Shown one piece after another: positions 8,013 to 16,264 of a stretch of DNA of 64,000 nt. Each line of letters opens with the position of its first letter. Positions within the stretch are counted from its first letter, which is position 1. Below the pieces are notes generated by a model, which had not been told where the DNA came from, ran no database searches, and saw only the letters and a program-made list of their open reading frames with translations. The position numbers were made by a program, and so were the translations under genes. This DNA comes from Bacteroidaceae bacterium (GTDB taxonomy: Bacteria; Bacteroidota; Bacteroidia; Bacteroidales; Bacteroidaceae), in NCBI GenBank assembly GCA_017651315.1, contig JAGCDE010000001.1, forward strand, positions 1 through 64,000. Reading direction: 5' to 3'.

Positions 8013-9467
8013 ATGGCTGATATGTTGCACAAACCGCTTCTCATCATGACTTTGTTGTCATTCGGGGCAATGCTCTCTTCCCAGACATCGCCCAAGATAG
8101 GTACGGACAATGCCAATCCCGTACTGGATTTCCTCTTCACCGCTGACCCTACATCGGTCGAATATGACGGCCGCCTGTACGTGTATGGCACCGGCGACCA
8201 CGAGCAGTACGAAAAAGCTGAGAAGAACGGGTATGAGAAGATAAAGACACTGGCCATGATGTCAACTGACGACATGGTCAACTGGACATACCACGGCCTG
8301 ATTCCTGTGGGGGAGCTTGCTCCGTGGATAATAAACTCCTGGGCTCCCAGCATCATCTCACGCAGGGAATCCGATGGCAAGACACATTTCTATCTCTATT
8401 TCTCCAACAGCGGTTACGGCACAGGGGTCCTGACTGCTGAATCTCCTGTCGGTCCGTGGAAATCACCCCTGCAAAAGAGCCTTGTCGATGCCCGGACACC
8501 AGGTTTGGGTAATTGCGACGTGCCTTTCGACCCGGGTGCGGTAATAGATGACGACGGCAGGGGCTGGATAACATTCGGCGCACGTCACAGCCGTATTGCG
8601 GAACTGGGCGATGACCTGATTTCAATCAAGAGTGATTTTATTCCCCTGCCTGCCAGGAGCCATTTCGAGGCGAATGAACTCAATTACATAAACGGGACAT
8701 ACGTCTATACATATAATCTTGACTGGGAGGACCACAAGGACTGGGACCTTTCCGACGAGATTCCTCCGCGTTGCTGCATGAGCTACATGACAAGCAAGAC
8801 TCCGCTGGATTCCCTGTCCTGGCATTATGAGAACATGTACCTGAAGAATCCGGGCGATTTCGGTTATTTCGAGCACAGCAACAACCATACCCATTTGCAT
8901 AAGTATGAGGGGAAGTGGTATCTGCTTTACCACACCATGATGCTTCAGAAATCTTTCGGTACTCACGGCGGGTTCCGAAGCATCTGTATCGATGAGGTGA
9001 AAGTGGATGAGCGGAACATACATATAGACGAATGTACGGCAACCATAAAAGGGGTGGATCAGATACGTAACCTGAACCCCTACAGGCTCCAGCAGGCAGA
9101 GACATCGGCTGCCACCGAGGGAATAAGGTTTGAGCAGGGTGACAAGGCCGGCAACATGACCGTCAGGGTGGGCACTATGTCAGTCACAGCTCCGGATCCG
9201 GAGCGTGGTGTGATTGAACTGCGCGGAGTCGATATGGGGCGAAGGGCCAGGACCATGAAGGTCAGGGCCAGCGGACAGGGGCGCATCAGGGCATGTCTGG
9301 ATTCACCGGACGGTCCCGTCCTGGCTGAAATCTCCGCCGACAGTCCGGAAATGAAGGAACTCACTGTCCGGTGCAACCGCATCAAGTCATCAGGTGGGGT
9401 TCATCGCCTCTATTTCGTCCTGACCGGCGATGTGGTTTTCGATGAATGGAGGTTTACCGGCAGATAA
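8013..9467 (+). CDS. Secreted glycoside hydrolase family 43 enzyme
   Basis: A 484-aa protein with a signal peptide; ATG 8022 (MLHKPLLIMTLLSFG) is an alternative start. Residues ~30-330 form a GH43 five-bladed propeller: the catalytic base lies in LFTADPTSVEYDG (D45), the second Asp in PFDPGAVIDDDG and the acid in HFEANELNYING. The last ~130 residues look like a beta-sandwich carbohydrate-binding domain of the CBM6 type. GH43 enzymes release arabinose, xylose or galactose from plant polysaccharides; the exact activity cannot be read from the sequence. It follows manC closely. No transporter or other pectin/xylan gene is adjacent, so its pathway is unclear. Confidence 0.85.
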   Translation: MADMLHKPLLIMTLLSFGAMLSSQTSPKIGTDNANPVLDFLFTADPTSVEYDGRLYVYGTGDHEQYEKAEKNGYEKIKTLAMMSTDDMVNWTYHGLIPVGELAPWIINSWAPSIISRRESDGKTHFYLYFSNSGYGTGVLTAESPVGPWKSPLQKSLVDARTPGLGNCDVPFDPGAVIDDDGRGWITFGARHSRIAELGDDLISIKSDFIPLPARSHFEANELNYINGTYVYTYNLDWEDHKDWDLSDEIPPRCCMSYMTSKTPLDSLSWHYENMYLKNPGDFGYFEHSNNHTHLHKYEGKWYLLYHTMMLQKSFGTHGGFRSICIDEVKVDERNIHIDECTATIKGVDQIRNLNPYRLQQAETSAATEGIRFEQGDKAGNMTVRVGTMSVTAPDPERGVIELRGVDMGRRARTMKVRASGQGRIRACLDSPDGPVLAEISADSPEMKELTVRCNRIKSSGGVHRLYFVLTGDVVFDEWRFTGR

Positions 9468-9503
9468 TTGCATCCTGTTTGCCCAAGGAACCCTGAGGTT
9501 CTA

Positions 9504-9543
9504 TGAATCTGTTTTGATTTGTTTCCTTCAGGAAAGATTCTAA
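9504..9543. repeat. Collapsed remnant of the dispersed hairpin element
   Basis: TGAATCTGTTTTGATTTG followed by TTTCC, TTCA, GGAAA and GATTCT reads like the two ends of the 160-bp element joined with the middle deleted. The TTTCC/GGAAA arms still form a small hairpin. It lies in the 153-bp gap between the GH43 gene and lplA. Confidence 0.4.
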
Positions 9544-9578
9544 ATCTGTCCGATTGTTGAAAACCTTACGTTAGAACA

Positions 9579-9611
9579 GCGCATTGTTTTTTGACAAATG
9601 CGCTATTTTTG
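9579..9611 (+). promoter_or_regulatory. lplA promoter -7 box with overlapping dyad
   Basis: TATTTTTG (9604-9611) is a TAnnTTTG -7 box. Directly upstream, GCGCATT (9579-9585) and AATGCGC (9597-9603) form a 7-bp dyad that would occupy the region between the promoter boxes, so it could be an operator. The box fixes the start at ATG 9621, because the in-frame TTG at 9591 lies upstream of the expected transcript. Confidence 0.55.
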
Positions 9612-9620
9612 TTTCTATTC

Positions 9621-10343
9621 ATGAAATTACTGAGATTGCCGGAGGGCGAGAGCGATGAGGGGCGCAGGCTGGTGTTCTGGCTTGCGCTCGAAGAGTGGGC
9701 GGTCGTGCACGCTCCCGGTTCGTTCTTTGTGTGGAACGTAAGGCCCACAGTGATTTTCGGGCGCAACCAGGATATGGAGGCGGAGGTGAATGTCCCGTAC
9801 TGCAGGGAGAAAGGGATAGAGATGTACCGCCGGAAGAGTGGCGGAGGCTGCGTCTATGCCGATGCCGGAAACCTGATGGTCTCATACATAACCGGTGAGC
9901 CCGATGTGGACAAGGCGTTTGACGGATATCTCTCAAGTCTGGCCGAAGTGCTGAAGGGTATGGGGCTGGAGGCTGTACGTACAGAGCATAATGATGTGAT
10001 GGTCGGGGAGCGTAAGGTCTCCGGCAACGCCTGTTACGCCACGGCCACAGGCTGTATCGTTCACGGAACACTTCTGTACGATACGGATTTCGGCGAGATG
10101 GAGCGTGCCATCACACCCTCTATGCAGAAACTGGAGAGCAAGGGGATAAAATCGGTAAGGCAGCGTGTGGTCAACCTTAAAGATTGTGGAATACTTTTTG
10201 GCTTTGATGAATTGAGAACCAAACTAATTCATTATTTTTGTAAGGATATGCAGTTCTTAAGTGAAAAACAGCTTAAAGAGGTGCTTGAAACGGAAAAAAC
10301 CTATCTTGACGATAACTTTATAAAATATGGACGAAGAAATTAA
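9621..10343 (+). CDS. lplA: Lipoate-protein ligase A
   Basis: A 240-aa cytoplasmic enzyme that adenylates lipoate and attaches it to lipoyl domains such as GcvH. Visible motifs are RRKSGGGCVYADAGN, which binds lipoyl-AMP, and ERKVSGNA with the conserved lysine. It also contains a short C-terminal accessory region. It is the first gene of the glycine cleavage operon, and its last 17 nt overlap gcvT. This makes GcvH lipoylation the obvious job. ATG 9621 was chosen from the promoter position 9 nt upstream. Confidence 0.92.
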   Translation: MKLLRLPEGESDEGRRLVFWLALEEWAVVHAPGSFFVWNVRPTVIFGRNQDMEAEVNVPYCREKGIEMYRRKSGGGCVYADAGNLMVSYITGEPDVDKAFDGYLSSLAEVLKGMGLEAVRTEHNDVMVGERKVSGNACYATATGCIVHGTLLYDTDFGEMERAITPSMQKLESKGIKSVRQRVVNLKDCGILFGFDELRTKLIHYFCKDMQFLSEKQLKEVLETEKTYLDDNFIKYGRRN

Positions 10344-11430
10344 GAAAACCTGTCTCCATGCCTGTCATGTGGCTTTAGGAGCACAGATGAGCCCGTTCGC
10401 AGGCTTTGACATGCCCATCCGGTATGCGGGCATAACCCAGGAGCATCTGGCGGTAAGGAACAAGGTCGGAATGTTCGATGTGTCGCACATGGGTGAGATA
10501 TTCATAAGCGGCCCGGATGCCGAGCGCTACGTGAACCACATTTTTACGAACAACATCTCAGGATACCCTTCCGGCAAGATCCTGTACGGAATGATGCTCT
10601 ATCCCAATGGGGGCTGCGTGGATGACCTGCTGGTCTATCGTGAGTTCGAGCCTGACCGTTTCCTGCTGGTGGTGAACGCCGCCAATATAGACAAGGACTA
10701 TGCCTGGATGCTGGAGCAGCAGAAAGGATACGATGTCAGGATAGACAACCGGTCGGATTCCTGGGGCCAGATAGCCATCCAAGGTCCCGAAGCTGAGAAA
10801 ACCGTCCTTGATGTATTAAGGCTGGAATGCGCCGGATCCTTAGGATTCTACGAGTACTGCAATGCAGAGTATAACGGTCACCGCCTGATAGTAAGCCGGA
10901 CCGGCTACACAGGCGAGGATGGTTTTGAACTCTACGCCACCCCGCAGGACACGGTGGAAATCTGGGACCGCCTCCTGAAAGCGGGAGTCGAGCCCTGCGG
11001 CCTGGGCTGCCGTGACACATTGCGCTTTGAAGCCGGCCTGCCCCTATACGGTGATGAACTGAGCGCCGACATAAGCCCGATCGAGGCCGGCCTTGGCATT
11101 TTCTGCAAGCTTGACAAGGCTGAGTTCATAGGCCGCGAAGCGTTAGTGACCCAAAAAGAGCTTGGAGTAGAGAAGAAACTGGTGGGAATAGAAATATTTG
11201 ACCGTGCCATCCCCCGTCACGGCTACCCCGTAGAACTGCAGGACGGCACCGTAATAGGCGAAGTAACCACCGGCTACCACAGCATCACATTAGACAAAAG
11301 CATCTGCTTCGCTCTGGTAAAGCCACAATATGCAGCCTTGGATACAGAACTTTTCATTCGCATAAGAAAGAAAGTATTCCCCGGCAAAGTAATCAAAAAA
11401 CGTTTTTACCAAACAAACTATAAAAAATAA
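10327..11430 (+). CDS. gcvT: Aminomethyltransferase (glycine cleavage T protein)
   Basis: A 367-aa protein, normal length for GcvT. It takes the aminomethyl group from lipoylated GcvH, releases ammonia and makes methylene-tetrahydrofolate. Family features: SPFAGFDMPIRYAGI near the N-terminus, FDVSHMGEI, the folate-site region around SRTGYTGEDGFELY, and the C-terminal barrel with GEVTTGYHS. The start overlaps the end of lplA by 17 nt. It is separated from gcvH by a 204-bp gap that contains an unusual inverted-repeat element. Confidence 0.95.
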   Translation: MDEEIKKTCLHACHVALGAQMSPFAGFDMPIRYAGITQEHLAVRNKVGMFDVSHMGEIFISGPDAERYVNHIFTNNISGYPSGKILYGMMLYPNGGCVDDLLVYREFEPDRFLLVVNAANIDKDYAWMLEQQKGYDVRIDNRSDSWGQIAIQGPEAEKTVLDVLRLECAGSLGFYEYCNAEYNGHRLIVSRTGYTGEDGFELYATPQDTVEIWDRLLKAGVEPCGLGCRDTLRFEAGLPLYGDELSADISPIEAGLGIFCKLDKAEFIGREALVTQKELGVEKKLVGIEIFDRAIPRHGYPVELQDGTVIGEVTTGYHSITLDKSICFALVKPQYAALDTELFIRIRKKVFPGKVIKKRFYQTNYKK

Positions 11431-11468
11431 GCTTCTGTCCTGATTCTCTCCCAAATCAGCAGTTAAAA

Positions 11469-11597
11469 GCGGGAGGAATTAGGGCAGGCAAAACCGTCGC
11501 CACCCTCGGCGCGTAAGAGGGAGGGGCCCGCCCCACAGGGGTGGGAGGGTGAGCGGAACGAAGTGGAGTGAAGTTTTGTCTGCCCTGATCCTCCCGC
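11469..11597. repeat. 129-bp inverted-repeat element between gcvT and gcvH
   Basis: About 25-bp imperfect arms (11469-11494 and 11573-11597, starting GCGGGAGGA and ending ATCCTCCCGC) enclose ~78 bp. The interior is GC-rich and has a smaller nested pair (CACCCTC near 11501, GAGGGTG near 11545) and a run of G tracts at 11519-11549. No gene-like frame fits. It could be a miniature mobile element or a structured intercistronic RNA. No clear target-site duplication is seen, and no second copy was found in the window. Confidence 0.65.
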
Positions 11598-11634
11598 GAC
11601 CAAAATGAGCAAAACGAACATAAAAAAGAATAAT

Positions 11635-12015
11635 ATGAGCAAGATTGTAGAAGGCTTAAAGTACAGCGAAACCCATGAGTGGGTAAAGGTAGAAGGTGAC
11701 ATCGCAATCATCGGAGTAACAGACTACGCCCAGAAGGAGATGGGCGAGATAACATACGTTGACTGCCCCGATGTGGATGATGAGGTGGAAAAAGGTTCAG
11801 AGTTCGGAGCCTTAGAGAGCGTAAAGGCTGCCAGCGACCTCTTCAGCCCCGTAAGCGGAACAGTAACCGAGGTGAACGACGCCGTTGTAGATGACCCGAA
11901 GCTGGTCAACGATGACGCGTTTGAGAACTGGATCATCAAGGTGCAAATGAGCGATGCATCCGAGCTTGACGACCTGATGGACGCTGCCGCATACAAAGCA
12001 TTTATCAAGGAGTAA
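11635..12015 (+). CDS. gcvH: Glycine cleavage system H protein
   Basis: A 126-aa lipoyl-carrier protein that shuttles the aminomethyl group among GcvP, GcvT and Lpd. The lipoylated lysine is K64 in GALESVKAASDL. The opening KYSETHEWVKVEGD is standard. ATG 11635 (MSKIVEGLKY) is preferred over in-frame ATG 11605 because it gives the usual family length. The stop shares one base with the ATG of gcvPA (TAATG), so translation is coupled. Confidence 0.97.
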   Translation: MSKIVEGLKYSETHEWVKVEGDIAIIGVTDYAQKEMGEITYVDCPDVDDEVEKGSEFGALESVKAASDLFSPVSGTVTEVNDAVVDDPKLVNDDAFENWIIKVQMSDASELDDLMDAAAYKAFIKE

Positions 12016-13337
12016 TGGCGGGATTCCAGTATTTTCCTCACACAGATGAGGATATAAAGGCCATGCTGGATCGGATAGGCGTAAACAGCCTGGATGATCT
12101 CTATGCCGATGTTCCGCAGGACTGTCTCTACAAGGGAGAGTATGACCTGCCGGACGCAATGACCGAGCAGCAGGTAAGGGACTTCTTTGAAGGCCTTGCT
12201 GCAAGGAATCCCAAACTCAAGGTGTTTGCCGGAGCCGGTGCATACGACCACTACACCCCGGCGGTTATACCATACATAACCCAGCGCAGCGAGTTCCTGA
12301 CAGCTTACACCCCATACCAGTGCGAGATATCGCAGGGAACACTAAGGTATATTTTCGAGTACCAGAGTATGATTTGCACCCTGACCGGAATGGACGTAAG
12401 CAACGCCTCCATGTACGACGGTCCCACCGCGGCAGCCGAGGCCATGCGCATGATGGTGGCACAGGCCAGGAAAAAGAATACCGTGCTGGTATCAGACACC
12501 CTGCTTCCGCACGTAAGGGGAGTGATAGCCACCTATGCCAAATACGCAGGAATAACCATAAAGGAGATAGCAGCCGATAACGGCCAGACAAGTAAAGCAT
12601 CACTTGAGGCACTGATAGCCCAGGGTGATGTTGCCGGAGCAATCGTGCCCTCAGTAAACCGTTTTGGAATAATAGAGGACCTGACCGGAATGGCCGATGC
12701 TCTGCACACTGATAAAGCCCTGCTTACAGTCTATTGCGACCCATCTGCCCTGGCGGTGGTAAAGACCCCGGCAGAATGGGGAGCCGATGTAGCCGTAGGC
12801 GATGGCCAACCACTTGGAATACCATTGTGTTACGGAGGTCCGTACGTAGGATTCATGGCCTGCCGTCAGGACTATATGCGTAAACTGCCCGGCCGTATCG
12901 TAGGCCAGACCACCGACAAGGAGGGCCGCCGGGCATTCGTACTTACCCTGCAGGCCCGCGAGCAACACATACGTCGCGAGAAAGCCACCAGCAACATCTG
13001 CTCCAACGAGAGTCTCATGGCACTTTGGGTAACGGTATATCTGTCACTTATGGGTCCCGAAGGCATGAAGCAGGTCAACGACCTGTGCTACCAGCGCTCA
13101 CACTACCTGTACACCAAACTGATAGGGACCGGTAAGTTTGAGCCCGTATTCAAGGACGCCGTATTCCTGAAGGAATTCGTACTGAAATCAAAGGTTCCGG
13201 TTCCGGAACTGCAGAAGAGACTGGCCGATGCCGGGTTCTTCGGAGCACTGGAGACCGAGGATGGTTACGTCAGTTTCTGCGTCACCGAGAAACGCTCTAT
13301 GGATGAGATTAATGCACTTGTTAAATGTCTGATTTAA
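12015..13337 (+). CDS. gcvPA: Glycine dehydrogenase (decarboxylating) subunit 1
   Basis: A 440-aa alpha subunit of the two-subunit P protein. Together with GcvPB it decarboxylates glycine using PLP. The family signature is clear: FPHTDEDIKAMLDRIGV at the N-terminus, GAGAYDHYTPAVIPYITQRSE, TPYQCEISQGTLRYIFEYQ and the MDVSNASMYDGPTA segment. PLP is bound by the partner. The start overlaps the gcvH stop by one base. The split P protein is usual in some Bacteroidales, while many other bacteria have a single long GcvP. Confidence 0.96.
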   Translation: MAGFQYFPHTDEDIKAMLDRIGVNSLDDLYADVPQDCLYKGEYDLPDAMTEQQVRDFFEGLAARNPKLKVFAGAGAYDHYTPAVIPYITQRSEFLTAYTPYQCEISQGTLRYIFEYQSMICTLTGMDVSNASMYDGPTAAAEAMRMMVAQARKKNTVLVSDTLLPHVRGVIATYAKYAGITIKEIAADNGQTSKASLEALIAQGDVAGAIVPSVNRFGIIEDLTGMADALHTDKALLTVYCDPSALAVVKTPAEWGADVAVGDGQPLGIPLCYGGPYVGFMACRQDYMRKLPGRIVGQTTDKEGRRAFVLTLQAREQHIRREKATSNICSNESLMALWVTVYLSLMGPEGMKQVNDLCYQRSHYLYTKLIGTGKFEPVFKDAVFLKEFVLKSKVPVPELQKRLADAGFFGALETEDGYVSFCVTEKRSMDEINALVKCLI

Positions 13338-13341
13338 CTAT

Positions 13342-13380
13342 GGCTATTGGCCAAAGTGGAAGCAAAGCTTCGTAATAGCC
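13342..13380. repeat. Nested inverted repeats between gcvPA and gcvPB
   Basis: Outer arms GGCTATT (13342-13348) and AATAGCC (13374-13380) enclose an inner hairpin GAAGC-AAA-GCTTC (13359-13371). No T run follows, so it is not a normal terminator. In the transcript it could adjust the subunit ratio or stability; that is inference. Confidence 0.5.
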
Positions 13381-13414
13381 AAAGTAAGGGATTTAGCCCC
13401 GTAAAGTATAAATA

Positions 13415-14818
13415 ATGAAGTACTACGATAAACTGATATTCGAATTAAGCAAGCCCGGCCGGACAGGTTACAGCCTGCCCCAGGTTTGTGGCAAGTGTGC
13501 CGGAACCGATGCGATACCTGCATCTCTGCGCAGGGAGGAGCAGCCCGGCTTGCCACAGGTAAGCGAGGTTGATGTCGTGCGCCACTACACCAATCTGAGC
13601 CAGATGAATTTCGGTGTCGATACCGGATTCTATCCTTTAGGCAGCTGCACCATGAAGTACAACCCCAAGATAAACGAGGAGATTGCCGCCATGCCGGCGT
13701 TCGCGGGGATTCATCCGTTGCAGAAGGAGCTTCCCGGCGTGGATGAAATATATAATGGCCTGGACCGGGCTCTTGCCGCCATAACCGGCATGAAGCACTT
13801 TACGTTCAAGCCCTGCGCCGGAGCACACGGAGAACTGACAGGTCTGATGATAATCCGTGAGTACCATCTGTCACGGGGTGACACCGGACGTACCCGTATC
13901 ATAGTACCGGACAGCGCACACGGAACCAACCCTGCCAGTGCGGCGGTATGCGGTCTGGATGTGGTTGTCGTAAAGTCAAACGCCAACGGTCTGGTTGATG
14001 TGGAAGACCTGAAACCGTTGCTGGATGATACCATAGCCGGTATAATGATGACCAACCCCAACACCTTGGGACTGTTTGAGAAGGATATAAGGGAGATTGC
14101 GGAGCTGGTACATGCGGCTGGCGGTCTGCTCTACTACGACGGTGCCAACATGAATCCGCTGATAGGTACGGTACGTCCGGGAGATATGGGATTCGACGTG
14201 ATGCACCTTAACCTGCACAAGTCATTCTCCACACCTCACGGAGGCGGAGGTCCCGGAAGCGGACCTGTAGGAGTATGTGAAAAGCTCGTTCCGTTCTTAG
14301 GTGTGAACGTATCGGGATTCAACGGCAACTTCGGGGTGATACTGCGGGCATACGCCTATATCCTGATGCTGGGACATGAGAATGTCAGGATGTGCGGAAA
14401 ACTGGCCGTTCTTGGCGCCAACTACATTAAGGAATCACTCAAGGATTGCTACAAGCTGCCCATACCGACAGTATGCAAGCATGAGTTCGTGTTCGACGGA
14501 CTCATCAATGACGGTGCACGCGAGGGTAAGGAGGGTGCCGCCACACTCGATGTCGCCAAGCGTCTGCTTGACTTCGGTTATCACGCACCCACCATCTACT
14601 TCCCGCTGCTGTTCCATCAGGCCATCATGATTGAACCGACCGAGACAGAGTCAAAAGAGACGTTGGATGAGTTTATCAAGGTGATGCGTAAGATAGCTGC
14701 CGAGGCTGCCGAGGATCCGGATATCCTGCACTCAGCTCCGCACAACACTCCGATATCCCGTCCCGACGAGACAACAGCCGCACGTAATCCGATCCTAAGA
14801 TTCAGTTTGTCTTCATGA
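13415..14818 (+). CDS. gcvPB: Glycine dehydrogenase (decarboxylating) subunit 2
   Basis: A 467-aa PLP-binding beta subunit. The PLP lysine is K269 in LNLHKSFSTPHGGGGPGSGP, and other family motifs are YPLGSCTMKYNPKINE and DSAHGTNPASA. The C-terminus reads NPILRFSLSS, and its last codons and stop lie inside the left terminal repeat of a dispersed element (14798-14953). Typical GcvPB proteins also end shortly after a P-V/I-L-R sequence, so the enzyme is not shortened, but its tail is apparently written by the repeat. Confidence 0.96.
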   Translation: MKYYDKLIFELSKPGRTGYSLPQVCGKCAGTDAIPASLRREEQPGLPQVSEVDVVRHYTNLSQMNFGVDTGFYPLGSCTMKYNPKINEEIAAMPAFAGIHPLQKELPGVDEIYNGLDRALAAITGMKHFTFKPCAGAHGELTGLMIIREYHLSRGDTGRTRIIVPDSAHGTNPASAAVCGLDVVVVKSNANGLVDVEDLKPLLDDTIAGIMMTNPNTLGLFEKDIREIAELVHAAGGLLYYDGANMNPLIGTVRPGDMGFDVMHLNLHKSFSTPHGGGGPGSGPVGVCEKLVPFLGVNVSGFNGNFGVILRAYAYILMLGHENVRMCGKLAVLGANYIKESLKDCYKLPIPTVCKHEFVFDGLINDGAREGKEGAATLDVAKRLLDFGYHAPTIYFPLLFHQAIMIEPTETESKETLDEFIKVMRKIAAEAAEDPDILHSAPHNTPISRPDETTAARNPILRFSLSS

Positions 14819-14953
14819 ATCTATTACCGCCTCTTTTTCCCTCTGTCTTTATCGTTTCCCGGTCATAATGGAACCTCCATTACTCCCTCAAACCGATATA
14901 AACAGAAAAAAACAGTAATATTATCCTTCACGAAACAAACTTAAACTGAATCT
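14798..14953. repeat. Dispersed hairpin element, copy A
   Basis: A 156-bp element with perfect 11-bp terminal inverted repeats (AGATTCAGTTT 14798-14808, AAACTGAATCT 14943-14953) and a central hairpin AATGGA-ACC-TCCATT (14867-14881). About 75 bp of the interior match copy B (51743-51906) closely, starting from CCTCT. It fills the whole gap between gcvPB and lpdA, supplying the gcvPB stop and ending 4 nt before the lpdA ATG. Confidence 0.8.
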
Positions 14954-14957
14954 GAAT

Positions 14958-16262
14958 ATGGGACGAATGCGCTTGCTGATAATAGGAGGTGGTCCGGGCG
15001 GATATGAGACCGCAGTAGAGGCCGCAAAACGTGATATGGAGGTGACCCTCATCACCGAAGGACCGTTGGGCGGAACCTGTCTGAATGAGGGTTGCATCCC
15101 CACCAAGACTTTCTGTCACTATGCCGGGCTCATTGAGCAGAACCTGAAGGCCGGTATTGACTGCAAACCGGATTTCAGAATGGTGGCGGAGCGGAAGCAG
15201 GCGGTTGTGGAGCAACTGCGCGGCGGCATTGACATGCTGCTCAGGAATGTGCAGGTGGTTCGTGGCAAGGCTGTGTTCAAGGACTCCGGGACCGTTCTCT
15301 GTAACGGTCAGGAATATTCGGCTGACAAGATAATCATCGCAACCGGTTCGGTATCGGCTTCATTGCCCATTCCCGGCGCAGAGAACTGTATTACATCGAA
15401 GGAGATTCTGGAACTTTCTGAAGTTCCCCGGAGCCTCTGCGTGATAGGAGGTGGAGTGATAGGACTGGAGTTCGCATCCATATTCCGCAGTTTCGGCACT
15501 GAGGTAACGGTGCTGGAGTTCTGCCCCAATATCCTGCCGCGATTTGACACCGACCTGGCCAAACGACTCAGGCAGTCACTTTCGAGGCGTGGCATCAGCA
15601 TTGAGGTGCAGGCTCAGGTGACAGGCATAGACGGTAATACTGTAACCTATATGAAGAAGGATAAGGAGTTTACCGTTCAGGCCGACAAGGTACTGATGGC
15701 GGTAGGCCGCCGCCCCTATACGGAAGGCCTTAACCTTGAAGCGGCAGGAATAGACTATACCCGCAAGGGAATAACTGTTGATGACCGCTTCGAGACTTCG
15801 GTTCCCGGCATATACGCAGTGGGCGATGTGACCGGCGGCATAATGCTGGCTCATGCAGCCACATTCCAGGGACTTCATGCACTTAACCATATATGCGGCA
15901 GGGAGGACGGAATCCGGTTTGACCTGATTCCTGCTGCAGTATTCACCATGCCTGAAGTGGCTTCAGTAGGACTTACCGAGGAACAGTGCAAGGAACGTGG
16001 CCTGCAGGTGCGCAGCCTCAAGTCATTCTACCGGGCCAATGGAAAGGCCGTCTCAATGGATGAGCCGGATGGCTACTGCAAGCTCATTGTCGCCGGGGAC
16101 GGGACAATTATAGGTGCACATATAATGGGAGCCCACTCATCGGACCTTATCCATGAGGTCATCACCCTGATGAATTTCGGAGGCACAGTAGAGCAGATGA
16201 AGGCCGTAATACATGCTCATCCCACACTTAGCGAGGTGCTTCAATCCGCATATAATGCATAA
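14958..16262 (+). CDS. lpdA: Dihydrolipoyl dehydrogenase
   Basis: A 434-aa FAD enzyme that reoxidises the dihydrolipoyl arm of GcvH with NAD+. It has the N-terminal FAD motif IIGGGPGGYETA, the redox disulfide GGTCLNEGCIPTK, the NAD motif CVIGGGVIGLEFAS and the C-terminal dimer region with the His-Glu pair (AVIHAHPTLSEVL). It is slightly shorter than the usual ~460-470 aa. ATG 14967 (MRLLIIGGG) is an alternative start. It completes the glycine cleavage set, and the GH16 gene starts 3 nt after its stop. Confidence 0.95.
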   Translation: MGRMRLLIIGGGPGGYETAVEAAKRDMEVTLITEGPLGGTCLNEGCIPTKTFCHYAGLIEQNLKAGIDCKPDFRMVAERKQAVVEQLRGGIDMLLRNVQVVRGKAVFKDSGTVLCNGQEYSADKIIIATGSVSASLPIPGAENCITSKEILELSEVPRSLCVIGGGVIGLEFASIFRSFGTEVTVLEFCPNILPRFDTDLAKRLRQSLSRRGISIEVQAQVTGIDGNTVTYMKKDKEFTVQADKVLMAVGRRPYTEGLNLEAAGIDYTRKGITVDDRFETSVPGIYAVGDVTGGIMLAHAATFQGLHALNHICGREDGIRFDLIPAAVFTMPEVASVGLTEEQCKERGLQVRSLKSFYRANGKAVSMDEPDGYCKLIVAGDGTIIGAHIMGAHSSDLIHEVITLMNFGGTVEQMKAVIHAHPTLSEVLQSAYNA

Positions 16263-16264
16263 AG

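Noticed and set aside
8013-9467. Polysaccharide utilisation locus around the GH43, GH16/GH3, GH97 or GH3 genes
   Set aside because: No SusC/SusD pair or hybrid two-component regulator is adjacent to any of them; the barrel at 3775 lacks a SusD partner.
11456-11711. Overlapping minus-strand frames across the gcvT-gcvH gap
   Set aside because: They arise from the inverted-repeat element and the start of gcvH; composition does not look coding.
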